In this document: positions 17,603-30,200 of the stretch, in pieces
How positions within the stretch are numbered: position 1 is the stretch's first letter
Layout of the letters: each line of letters opens with the position of its first letter
DNA from: Lingula anatina
Lineage: Eukaryota; Brachiopoda; Lingulata; Lingulida; Lingulidae
Assembly: GCF_001039355.2 (NCBI RefSeq)
Contig: NW_019775422.1
Location: 25,087 to 89,086, forward strand
Direction of reading: 5' to 3'
DNA: 64,000 nucleotides
The notes under the pieces: generated by a model
Database searches by the model: none
What the model was told of the DNA's origin: nothing
What the model saw: the letters and a program-made list of their open reading frames with translations, nothing else
Program-made: the position numbers and the translations under genes

Positions 17603-18761
17603 GAAAACAACCTCCTCTGGTTTGCACTCCAATTCCTGTCAGGATGTCTTGCTGCAACTCCACCCCAGACAACACTATCATAGATGATGTGAAGGAATAC
17701 TATGGCAAACGCTTGAAGCAGTCAGCAGACCTCCAAACTGGTGCCTGCACCACTGGCAGTGCACCACCAAAATATGTCCGGGAAACACTCGGTCTTATCC
17801 ATGAAGAGGTGGTATCCAGGCAAGTTATATTGAAGAGTGGCATATTATTATTATTATTTATATTATTATTATTATTATTCAGGAATTTATATAAAAGTTA
17901 TGGAATATTATAATGAAATATGTTTTATGAAAAAATTCTCTAAAGATGTGGTATTGCTATGGATTGTAATCTGTAGGTGGTTTCATTGGAATATTGGAAT
18001 GTTTGCCTGCTTGACATACAGTATGACATCATAAAATTTTAATGTAGATTTGTGGGTTGTTTATTGTGAAACCAACTTGCAATTTATTGTGTCACACCTT
18101 GTGAAGAGATAATTTGGTATTTTATAAGTACAGCATTAAATTGTTTTCAAGGGGCTGTTTTTGCTGATATTGTCCTCTTGTCATTTTGTATAACACATTC
18201 ATGAGCATGTCCCCTGTGCGCGCGCGCGCACACACACACACACACACGCATTTTATGTGTCTACATATATTCTTGAGCTTAAAAATATGCTTAGGTTAAA
18301 TCAGGGCAGGATGTTAACTTAGAGTTGCCTACACCATGAGATTAAAATATACAAATTTGCAGATGTTCTTAAAAGGTGATTGAAATGTTGTTTACTGTTG
18401 ACAGGTACTATGGATGTGGTCTTGTGATCCCACAGTGTTTGACTGACATGAAGGTTTTGGACCTTGGTAGTGGCTCAGGACGGGATGTCTATGCTCTCAG
18501 CAAGCTAGTGGGAAAGAATGGCCATGTGACTGGAGTAGACATGACAGATGAACAGGTTCTTTTCTAATTTTTAGTCATTTTCTCATTTTTAGACATTTTT
18601 AGCATTTTTTTCTTCAGTCAGTCGTAAGAGAAAGGGAAGCTTCACAAAACCTTCTTTGGGATAACAACTTCTTCAGGTCTGTAACTAGCATTTTTAATTT
18701 TTTTTTTTTCTGAAAAAGAAAACTTTTTTTACCCCTCGGTTGACCAAGCTTGAGAAATGGC

Positions 18762-18793
<32 letters not shown>

Positions 18794-21700
18794 AGAACAG
18801 ACTATGAGTGGTTATTTCTAACCTTCGACCATTTTGCCAATGGGTTTGTCTGAAATTCCCCCTATCTTAAATCTTTAATGCAGATCAACAGCAAAATAAA
18901 AATCATTACTGCAAAAAACTGTATGGTTAGCAAGGGGGTTGAACAAAATATTCATTGGTGGTAGGTGAATCTTGTCCAATTTGTCTTTTAGTATGTATAG
19001 AAAAGAAGTGCACTCAAAATAATACGTGTATGTGAACAAAGTAACTACATGTACATATCTTGATTTTCTTTGTTTTGAAATGTGCCCTTAAAATGTGCTA
19101 CAGGTGCTAGGCTATATTGAATATCCAATTAAGGTGACATTTGGTGAACCACCTGATGCACATTAAAATCGGGCCACTCAATAGCTCAGCATCTGTGCCA
19201 TGTTTTATGGCTACATTATGGAAGCCATAAGTATTTACTCCATGCACATCTTAAAATAGTTTGGGGTGCTCTTCTTGTCTTGACATACAAAAAAGTGAAA
19301 ATGTTAAGATTTAACTATCTCTTGGGGTACTTCCATTTTTTGAAACCATATAAGATCTGATGATTTTTTATTTTATTTCTTAAAGATTTTATTTATATGT
19401 TACACAGTCAGATGGTAATTCAGTCACATAAATGTTCCAGTTAATGTTTTTAAATGCTTGCAGTCTGAATGATGACATCATTGTTTACTCATTTTTAAAC
19501 TCTCTTGTAGCTAGAAGTTGCTAGAAAGTACGTCACTTATCATGCAGAGAAATTTGGCTATGAGAAACCCAATGTCGCATTTGTCCAAGGCTACATTGAA
19601 AAACTGCTTGAGTTGGGAATTCCAGAGGGAACCTTTGACATCATAGTGTAAATACATTTGTAAGAAATATATACATATAAGTTGTTTGAAGACTTGTTAA
19701 AAGAGTACTATAAGTATATGTATAAGATATTTGGCAAAAGCTGTCTTAAGTTGATGTAAAAATACATTACATGGAAGTGGATTGAAGTGTGAATATATTT
19801 TGCTAAGTTATTACATGGTGATTTATGTCATTACATTTACATATATAGAGTTGCCTACTAGTACTTGAATGTTGTACTCAAAGCTTTTCCTTGTCAGCTC
19901 CAATTGTGTGGTGAATTTATCACCTGATAAAAAAGCAGTTCTCCAGGGAGCATACTCATTACTGAAGGTAATTAGTAAACCACGCACAATGAGAGACAAA
20001 ACCATCAGGTTTAAATTGAATAACACATCCTTTTGCACATTTGAAAAAAATCAGGGAGCATGGCCTTTCATCAATACCATTTTTAAAGTTTTTTTTAAAG
20101 GATGGTCTTTTCTTGACATCTTCATGCATTTCATTACATTATTTGGTAACACTAGGTATTCAAACTTCTGTCCCTTTAGAACTTTTGTTTCTTTATTGAC
20201 GAACTTTTTTTTTTCAGTCTTCAGTAATTTTAGTCTTAATACTAATATTGTGAAACCTGTTTTTTTATATATAGAACAGCAGTGGTCACATAATTATGCT
20301 GTTGTCGCACATATGGTAAACATAATGAGTTTTAAACTGATTTGCAGTCCTTGTGACCTTGCATTGACCCCTTGTGACCTTGAATTAACCCCTTGAATAT
20401 GTTTATTGTTTGTAGGAAGGTGGAGAACTCTACTTCAGTGATGTGTATGCAGACAGCAACCTACCAGACACAATTCGAAAGCACAAGGTGTTATGGGGTA
20501 TGATGGTATTTTATTATTTACGCCCCTACAGATTAATTTACAAAAGGAGAGTATTAATCATTATTACATTTAGCATATATTAGCAAGTCTGTACCTAGAA
20601 GTGTGTTGGCTGAAAAATGCATTTTAACAGTTTATAATTGATTTGACTGGTCATATGGTAGAGTCTTTTGGTTGAGAACATTTTAGTTATTAAGCCAAAA
20701 GTAAAAAGACTAGAAGCAACCTAGAACCACAAGAAACCAATTTATATTTTATGCAAAACTTTCTCGCACAAGATTTTTTCCTCTCCAAGTGACAGAAATT
20801 TGTTATTGACAAATGATCAAAGACATTTGAGTAATTGATTATACTGTGCACATTAACTTGATCTTTTAGGTGAATGTATAGCTGGTGCCCTCTGGTGGCA
20901 GGATCTAGTGAAGATAGCAGAAGAAGTTGGTTTTACCACAACACGTCTTGTACATGCCACACCCTTGCCCATTAACAATGATGAATTGCAGAAAATTGTC
21001 GGTATGTCAGATTACAGATATCAGTCAGTTTTCTAATTTTAGATTAAAATGTGTGTTTATGGATCTTCAGATTGTTTGCACTTCAGGGATTACAAACTGG
21101 GGTAGCGCTAGCAATTTTTTTCGCTTAGCCAAATCACCATATTTTTGTCAATTTGTTATCAAAATGGTTATAATTTGGCTAAAACATGACAAATCAAGCC
21201 CTTTTTCTTTAGCCAATTTAAGTTAGTTTTAGCATTTGGCTAAATTGGTGAGTGTTAGCGCTACCCCAGGCAGATGTCTTACTTTCAAAAATGTAAATTG
21301 CATCTTACAGTACAGTATATAGTGTTTAGTATAGTCAGGTTTCATTGAGTGTGGGAAAAAACTTGCGCAGTATTGGTTAAGTAAATGAATATATCATCCT
21401 CCTTGCATACAATTATGTCTGGCTGCTACTTAAAACAACACACATTCGAGCTTAAGTCACCTTTATTCCTACACCTCTAAAACTACTGAACAAAGGCACA
21501 AGATACATGTAATAGTAGTACAATTAAAAGGCCCAGTGTCTTTAGCACGATAACTTCCAGAGGGGGAGGAAAAGAAAGAAAAAAAAAATTATACAGTTAA
21601 CACATTGCAAAGTTCATATAATCTACGATGAGCTCCGATGGCTTGCTGCTGCCGCTGTGCAGTTTAAAGCTGTGAGTGACCGTTGGGCAGTTTCACGTGA

Positions 21701-22867
21701 CCAAATATCCAAACGAGGCAGCTGATTTGATTGGACTGGCCACTGGTCAGTTACACGTGACCACTGCATGTTAGAACAAAGAGGATGCAGGGATAAAGGT
21801 CCCTATGCAGCCCTCCTGTGTGAGTTTTAAATACCATTTAGTTTAAATGGACACAATTATTTCTGGCATATATTTCCAGAGGGTCACCAGTTTGTGTCTG
21901 CTGAGTATCGTCTGTTCAAGCTTCCAGCCAAGCCCAGCAGTCCATGCCAGGTTATATATAAGGGTGGTGTGTTAGGAAGTGAAGAGACTTTCCAGTTGGA
22001 CTACAGAAGACAGTTCAAGGTATTTATGTTTATTTTCCTTCTGTACTGTAATTTTTAAGAAACTATTATAATCTTATAATCTAATTTTTCTTATTTTTAG
22101 ATACCAGTTAAATTATGAAATATGTAAAAGCAATTTTTTCACTTGAGATTTCAGGCCAGACATATCGTATCTGATTTTTTAAAAACTTTTATTTACTTAT
22201 TTTTTTCTTGAGGGGGGATTTACAGTTGGACTCTTTGTTAATCTCTTTGACATATGTATGTTGTAGCTATTCCACTTTCATCCTTCCCATTAAGTTTTTT
22301 TATAGAAACCATCTTGTCCCTGTTTTCCGTGTCCATCCAAAATTTAGACTTGCAGTTTTTTGCTCATTTCAGAAAAATGAACCTGTGACTGTGGATGAAC
22401 AGACTGCAAGCATTCTTCAGAACACAAGATTTGCAGATTGGTTCAGTTTTCAACCCCTACCTGACAACCAGACGCAGGAAATGGACAAGGTGATCAATTA
22501 CTCTGTCTGCCATCAATTCTATAATGAAATATTTACGTTTTAATAAGCTAATCAAGACATTCAGCCACAATGCATCAGTGCATCTTTTATTTTTTCTGTG
22601 ATTTGGTTTCTTTCTTTCTATACTTTTTCAATATAATCCAGAAGTTCATAAGTGTGTGTGTGTGTGTTCAAATAAAGTACTAGTATCTGTACGTACAATA
22701 TTAAGCTTTAGCAAAGATTTATTCGTTAACAGTGTATCTACTTTCAGGAGAACTGTCTGGACCCATTTCTCTATATCTCTACCAAGGGTGTCAAGGCACC
22801 TAGTGGTGGGTGCTGTGGGCCTTCCAAGAAGAGTGACAAATGTGCAGAGGTCAAAAAATGCTGTTGA
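17603..22867 (+). CDS. As3mt: Arsenite methyltransferase, copy A
   Basis: Nine exons: 17603-17819 (ATG at 17644), 18405-18555, 19511-19647, 19898-19967, 20416-20497, 20870-21001, 21880-22019, 22373-22489 and 22748-22867 (TGA), giving 374 residues against 375 in human. The enzyme transfers methyl groups from S-adenosylmethionine to trivalent arsenic in the cytosol. The SAM motif VLDLGSGSGRD is at about 76-86. YYGCGLVIP, HVTGVDMT, SNCVVNL and GELYFSDVY are family signatures. The four cysteines matching human 32, 61, 156 and 206 are Cys35, Cys63, Cys158 and Cys208 (GECIAGAL). The tail is cysteine-rich (GGCCGPSKKSDKC, ending KKCC). The intron after exon 1 has a GC donor (CCAG|GCAAGT), needed for phase. 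The gene faces copy B tail to tail. Identity is very secure; activity is inferred. Confidence 0.95.
18209..18248. repeat. (CG)n(CA)n microsatellite
   Basis: A GCGCGCGC run passes directly into CACACACA in As3mt-A intron 1, an alternating purine-pyrimidine tract. Confidence 0.9.
20354..20396. repeat. Short tandem repeat around CCTTGTGACCTTG
   Basis: Two tandem units of about 20 bp built on TTGTGACCTTGAATT lie just before the acceptor of As3mt-A exon 5. They contain TGACCTTG (nuclear-receptor half-site-like) twice; no function is claimed. Confidence 0.6.
21097..21269. mobile_element. MITE with CTGGGGTAGCGCTA ends
   Basis: CTGGGGTAGCGCTA (21097-21110) is exactly mirrored by TAGCGCTACCCCAG (21256-21269), with further inverted similarity inward around TTTAGCCAAAT. 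The 173-bp element lies in As3mt-A intron 6. No target duplication is evident (ACAAA against GCAGA). Confidence 0.7.
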
Positions 22868-24279
22868 ACTCCTTATACAGAATACAAGTTCTGGATTTGC
22901 TCCTGCATAATAGATGTCAAACAAATGTTCCACATATTCTGATTTGGCTTTGAAAAGTGTGAAATATTTCTGATAATTTTTGCTAGATTAACATTGATTT
23001 TGTTAAAAAAAAAATTGACATGCACTAAAGTTAATAATGTGCAAAGAGGATTGGAGATGCAAATCACATGACTCGTATCGTCCGTAAATTTGAACTGAAC
23101 AACAACAACGACACTGGCTTTAAAATCAAATAGCGACTGTAATACTCTTTACAGAGAGAAAATAAGCAAATTGACATTTAGAGTCCGTAAACACGCATAC
23201 TGACTCCATTGAAAAAACCATTATGGTTTTAATGGCGTAATACAAATTGTACTTTTATAATAAAGAAATCATTGAAATCGGAAAGAAAATGCATACAGTG
23301 TATCGCTTTCTTTTTCTCTTTCTCCCTCGTTATTATTATTACGTAAGAACATTCTCTACTTCTATGGTAAGAAGTATGTTATAGATGTTCCACCAGAATA
23401 GTGGTGGGGTCGCTGTTGGTGCTGCTGTGTATGATGCAATTGTATGTTCTACAGGTACATGTAAGCTCTGCATTGTTCTTTCTCGGGCAGAGAGATTTTA
23501 GTTATCAAAATAGTGCTTAACAGTTTTTTAAGACACCAAAGTGCTCAAACAATAGCATATGCCTATTTATACGTTAGGATGTCTGGCAAATTTTAGATGT
23601 GCTCAGATGTAATGAAGCTGAAATTGAAAAGTTGTAAGTAAGCTGTATAATACATTTATGTCTCCTTGATCTAAGCTAATTTAAATGATATGACATGCAG
23701 ATAAAATAATGGAACAAACTCGAGTATGTTGATCGAAATTTGGCCGATGACGGCCGCATTTATTGAAAGTCCTATTACTAAAAGAAATGAAGCTGATAAA
23801 TGATAAACATTGAATAGTATGCTGCATGTGCAGTTTCGATTTCGTGACAACCTTGCAGTCATAACACTTTATATATATATGCCTTTCATTGGTAATAAAT
23901 TTTTCATCCAATTCCAAAGAAAATATGTTTTAGTCTATTGAACTTGACAACAATAAAACTGTCACAAAATTTGAAAACAGTTTTCTTTATCACGGCCTTG
24001 CAACAAGCTTGTATACGCCTTTAGTCATGTTGAGAGGTGCGATTTAATAACAAGTTAAAGAAAATGTTCGCAGGTTGCAGGCCAAGTTGGAAGTATTAAC
24101 AAGGCATAAATTATATCTCTCTTTATGAGTCTGGTTTTATTTATGATTTAGTTTGTCGGCTTTCAGTATTTTACATTTTGATAAAATAGGTAAAAATAAA
24201 ACTGTGACATGCAAGCTTTTTTTAACATATTCCCAGGATAGAATTAGCTGCTCGATGATACATATACGTTTGTACCATT
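22868..24279. other. Shared 3' intergenic region between the convergent As3mt genes
   Basis: About 1.4 kb between the two stop codons. AATAAA at 23259-23264 and 23952-23957 could serve copy A. No gene was found; the short minus-strand frames near 22646-23067 and 23671-23917 show no known family. With so little space the two 3' UTRs may overlap as antisense transcripts (inference). Confidence 0.4.
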
Positions 24280-27200
24280 TTAGTCTGCCTCAGCAGAAGG
24301 GCATCCACCATTTGGTGCCTTGATGTCCTTGGTAGCGATATACAGAAATGGATCCAAACTGCCGTCCTAAAAGTAGACAGTTTGTAAAACATTTACACTT
24401 GATTGAACTATTGGTGTAACCTTGAACGAATGATATGATATTGTCAGTCTCAATGATATCCTGATCATTTAAATCTGATTAGCATGGGTCGTATACATTG
24501 GTTCAGTCATCTGACTACCGGTTGTTTCAGTCATCTGACTACCATCTGTAACGTTACGTTATGGTTGCAATTTAAATTGAGACATATTAGTGAGTCGAGG
24601 TCATGAAATAATGCCGTTTGTGTTGAAAGACCTAAATCATTATTTGTCATTAGAAAATGCTTACTGCTCCTTTCTTAATTTCAACATCTGTAGACGACCT
24701 TGAAAGCCAATGGGCACCTCAACTACCAGTGTAGATACCTTCGCATGTCTCGTGAGAAAATGTTAATCTTCAAGGAGGGCAACTCATACGCAAAGACACT
24801 AGCAGCGGTTTCCACAGATGATATGTTGGGAAAACAGAACACCTTTATGATTTGTTTTTTAGATCAACAGATATTTGGACCCGCGAGTCTCTGCTTTATC
24901 GATCTGTTGATTCCTCATAGTGTACTATTGCAATCTTTTAATGCTTCAAACCAATGAACAATTGGGCTATCTACACGCATGATTTCATTAATGATCGTAC
25001 GACTTTGCGTGATTGAACAAAAAAAATTATCTTACCTTGTCTACTTCCTGCGTCTGGTTGTCAGGAAGGGGGTTAAAGATGAACCAATCTGCAAACCTGG
25101 TGTTCTGAAGAATGTTTGCTGTCTGCTCATCAACATTGACAGGCTCATTTTTCTACAAAGAAAGAAAGAATAACATCTAAAAATCTGAAATTCCACCCCA
25201 GTAGTTGCCGATTAAACTGAAATTTCAAAACTGCAAAATTCAAATAGTTATTATGGCGCTCACTGTATTCAATTTAATGAATTCAGCAGTAGATAAAAAA
25301 CACTTAGAATATATACTTTGGTTGACAGAAAATGAATATCAGATATCATACTATATAGCGAATAACGCCTAAAGCAATCAGAGTTGGGCGAATTATAAAT
25401 TACTCACAGTGTCGGTACTTTTTATTTGATTGCTCCTGTTCTCATAAAAAAATGTGGGTACTTATGTTTCCTCAAGTTTGCGAAGGTTAGACTCTGATTA
25501 TGATGGGTTAAAACATACTGTATAATCCTCAACTTATAGTCTGAATTCAACAAACATTTATTCGTAAACGATGCCACAAACTTCATATAAGAAACTGTCA
25601 ATTTTGATTGTCAAAAGTTGGTGCGACTATCTCTTGATCTTGGGTGTTTATTATACAAATGGTGCCAACATTGCCAATTGTGGTTTGACTGAATGCCCCG
25701 TCAAGAAACTGGTGTACGGGAACACTCAAAAGTAGACAAACTGGTTCTTTACCATCCATGTGTAATGGATTTGGCCACCATGCCGTAAGACACACCCACA
25801 CAGATGTTGGTCTTGTTATCTTGCAATTTATGGTATTACTGGTGATAATGTTGGATGCTGAATTACATCTCCATGGGAACACATCACTCATTGTAAAGCA
25901 ATGCCATATCCAGTACGAGTAAATTATTTTAATTACAGTGTTCCACGTAACTTTTAGAATCGAAACCTAACCTGAATACCAACCTACTCAAAACCTGTGT
26001 TGCGTAAAGAGTTATCCCAATAATTACCGTCAGTACCTACACACAATGGACAATAGAAGTGTCACGTACCCCTACTGAACCAATGCTTTGGGGGAGATAA
26101 ATGACTGTGGAATGATATGCACCTGGTATCATTTTATTAACATCAAATTTCACAAAATAAAATAAAATAAAATAAAATAAAATAAAATAAAATAAAATAA
26201 AATAAAAACACAAAATGTAGGCCATGCATTATAACTACTCAAGATCTGCCTACTTTGATTATTGATTACTTGATTATTATTTGATTACTCTGATTCAGGG
26301 GGTGACACTTCTATTGTCCATTGTGTGTAGCTTTCTTCATCTAGTGGTTTACCACAGTGATAACAGTAACAAAAGACGGTTTGGTGTAAACAAGGCAGCA
26401 AAGCTGTCAAATGTACAGACAAAAAAATAGAAAATAAAGATGCAAAAATAGGTCATTTTGTCAATTTTGATGCAATAATAAATAATGCTTATAATAGCGC
26501 AGTCAGTCAACACTGAATTTTAATCATGCACAACTGGTAACATGGTGTTTAGACCAGTAAAGTTTAATATTAATAAAAATGAAAATTGATTCAATCAGAG
26601 TCGCGGGCTTAAGCACGCAACTCGTAATTTGTTTTGTTATAGTGAAATATGAGGACAACGGTCTGGAGCTTTCGAACGTTTATTCACCAACTATCTCTTC
26701 ATACAGCTTCACACAAATTTATACTCAATTTTTTCTGTACTGATCACGTATTTACTTGTTTTCTTTTCCATTGTCTTTGCGTGATTACAAAATTTTTTCC
26801 CCCATGCAACATTTCCTTATTAGGTAATCCCTAAGAGACTTGTTTTCAATTAAAGATATCTAAAATATTATTTGGATTACTCATGCTTAGACCTTATCTG
26901 AAACTCAGTTATCATGCAATAAACAGTGGATCAAAATTAAAGGGATAATAACTCTTCGTATGAGGTCTATATTTCACAATAAAAACATTGTGAATAACTC
27001 ATAGAAATATCTATTCTGTTTTACGTCAAAAACGGCAATTATAGCTATTATTCTGATATCTGAGCTTGTCTTCAGATCACGTGACCTCCATTTATTGCTA
27101 TACTATGTTATAATCTCTTAAGAGATTTTAACGAAAAACCAAACTTAAAAAAAAAAAAACAGGGACTAACTTTGAATGTAAAAATAGATTCATTAACCAT

Positions 27201-30200
27201 TGGTAATTATGGGAAAATTGTTGTTTACTTCAGGAAAATTCATTTTTTGGCCAAAACGAAGAGTTATTATCCCTTTAAAATATGTTATGAAATTATCCAA
27301 TCACATTAACTGTTACTGACTTTGACCTTTGTCATCTTTTCCTGACACTAAAAACATGTTCTACACTTGTTGACTCCAGGGGGGTAACCAGACCTTTAAA
27401 AATTGTACGCACAGATTTTTAAAATTCCCAGCAAAATGTAGACTAACGCAAGAGATGAAGGACACCGTAACTACAGCATATGTACCACACATCGCAGCTT
27501 AATTTCCATTAATAATAACATCATTATTTAGTCGGAAATTTTCTCGCAATTGAAAAAGTTTCAATATTCCTATTACCCAGTTATATTTATTTAAAAGGAG
27601 GCTAGCTTCGCATATGATGTTGAACCCCCTTCGAATAATCCTGGATCCACCTCTGAGTTGAACTAACATACGGTTTCATTCACCTTACATGTGGATGCAT
27701 GGCTCCCAAAAACAACCAATTGTACGACACGACAGAGCTCTGATACATCTAAGTTTATTATTTGTTTGTAAAAATTGCTCATGTCACCCTGTTAGTTTGG
27801 AGGGGTAAGCTGGGTCAAGTCCATGTCAAAATTCTTTGAAGCTTTGCAGGAGAAATTCTTCCTTTGTTTCTCTAGCTCCTTCTTAAACCTGGTGTCCAGA
27901 TTTTATCTAGTGCCCCCAGGGTTGCGGGAGCTGCTGTTTGAAAGAGGTAAAGGTAAAGGAAGTTTCAGTTAGATGGAGGATTAAGATAGGACTTGTTCAG
28001 GTTACAGGCATTGTTTACCTCAGTTTGCAAGACGAGGGGGGGGGTCAGAACAATTGTGCCTTTAGAATTGATACAGATGACTTTAATAAGCAGAGGATTT
28101 TCTTTTATATTCCGTGAAAAATAAAATAATATCATGGTTGGCCAAAAAATTGTACGCACAGTGCATCCGTGCGTATGCCTAGTTACGCCCATGGACTCTT
28201 GGTGAAACTTAACTCCCTCTCAATAACTCTCTATCATTTTACTCTTTTGATTCCGCTTTAATTGTTATCTGTAATTAGTGAAAGCGTAAGTCATTCGCTT
28301 TACAACAATTTCAATAGAAGTAAGATATCTCTTATCTAACGTTAATAGACTCTTTTTTCCTTTATCTCATCTTCTATAATTGTAGCATATTCACAGTAAA
28401 GATAAATGTCTGTCACGCCAAGTTTAAGTATAAAATCGGGCTACGACCTGACAATAAAGGAGTTTTGATTTTGGTAACTAAACGGTGGTGTTGTGTTACT
28501 TTTCTCTCTGGGCATAACCCAAGTCAGGAATCGTGTACCGTACCTAGAATCTTCCAGCATAGGATTAGAGTCCCTAGCGTACAGATTATACCCGTGGTAT
28601 ATCCAAGAACCTAGTACAATGGTCAGTAACAGGAGCGGATCCAGGGATATTTTCTGACAGTATTCCAAAGTACTAGTATCTTTGTTGATCCATCCTCCAA
28701 TAGACCCAGAAAAACCCAGAAGATGGTCTCAATCCACCCCTTCAATGAGATTACAGTTTCAAGACCATGAGAGTTCAAATTCACATAATGAAAGTCCCAA
28801 TATTTGAAAAAATGATGACAGTGCATAAAGTAATATTACATGATGCTTAAAGACATAAATACCAATACAACTGCTTATGTGGAAATACAGAAAATGTGCA
28901 GAGCCTCAGGTGTATCACAGGGGACATTTTGGTCTGAGTTACTTCTCCAGCAGGTAACACAACAGCAGTGATATGTTTTCCAGAGATCAACTACAAACTG
29001 ACTGATCTCTACGTTTATTTCTCTGGCTGAGAGATCTGGAGTCTCCTAAGACAGCAGGGACAATCCAGCTATCGGTTCAACTGACCAAACTCACTCTGAT
29101 CAGCTCTGATCTCCAATCTCTGATTACAATACAAGTTCTTCTCCTTATATACTAATACACACAAAATGCATTACAGTGAATCCTAAAACAAGTCAGAAAT
29201 ATTGAAGCCAATTAACAGAATTAAGACATATTAATTACTAGTGACTTTAACATAATTAAATTCAGACTGCTTTAAACTTTAACTTGGAGATGAAGCTGTA
29301 AATAAAGTTATTAAATCCTTTTAAAACTGAAAACATCCTTTAAAACTTGGTTACAGTTCTTTCCAATGAACAAAATACATTAACAGATTCATGTAATATC
29401 ATCTTTTTAATTTGATTTCAAATGTGAAAGTTTCTAAAATGAAGTTTGGTCGTGAAATCACCACTATGACAGGTGGATGGGAGTTAAAGGTCACATCATA
29501 AAAAATTTTACATAAAACAAAACAATCAATTTACTGTCATTTTTATATGACCAACTGAGAAAAATGTTGCCTAAGGAAAAATACCAATAATTTAAAATGT
29601 CCAATTTGCTCCATTCTGAGATTCTTAACTTAGTGAAAGATTGAATCTGACAAACTGCAATGATATGAGTTCATTTCCATTTTTGATACTTTATTACACA
29701 ATACACGATAACAGGTTTACTGTCAATTTTATATAATCAACTACCAATTTTGTTAAGAAGCAGAAAATGTCAAAACAACACTTTTACATATCTAATTAGT
29801 TCTATAATGAGACTCTTAACATGCCTAAGAATAAAAATCTAAAGAAAAACCACTTATAATACTAAAAAAGGCATAACTTCATCAAAACTTACTAATCAAG
29901 TTTATTTTCAAATGTGGATCTGTATATACTAGTCAGACTGATCACTCCTGTGAGTTGCAAGACAAAGTGCCGACCGGTTTTCCTTAAAATGCATTATCAG
30001 TTTTGCATATATGCAGAAAAAAGCAAAAAAAACAGTATAACTTTTGTGAAAATGGTCCTATCAAGCTGATTTTCAAACTTGATCTGCATATCATGAATAT
30101 TCTTCAGTTCTGTAAGTTTCGAACCAAAAGGTAAAATGGTTTTCCACTTATCGTGTTATTGTTGTTGCATATATGATGAAAAAAGTGAAAAAACAGCATA

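Noticed and set aside
19869-20396. 175-residue plus-strand open frame
   Set aside because: It is As3mt-A exon 4 (19898-19967) read through into its intron; the part after 19967 has no homology.
28840-29170. Possible LTR of a retrotransposon
   Set aside because: Some promoter-like composition, but no paired LTR, primer-binding site or gag/pol sequence was found in the window.
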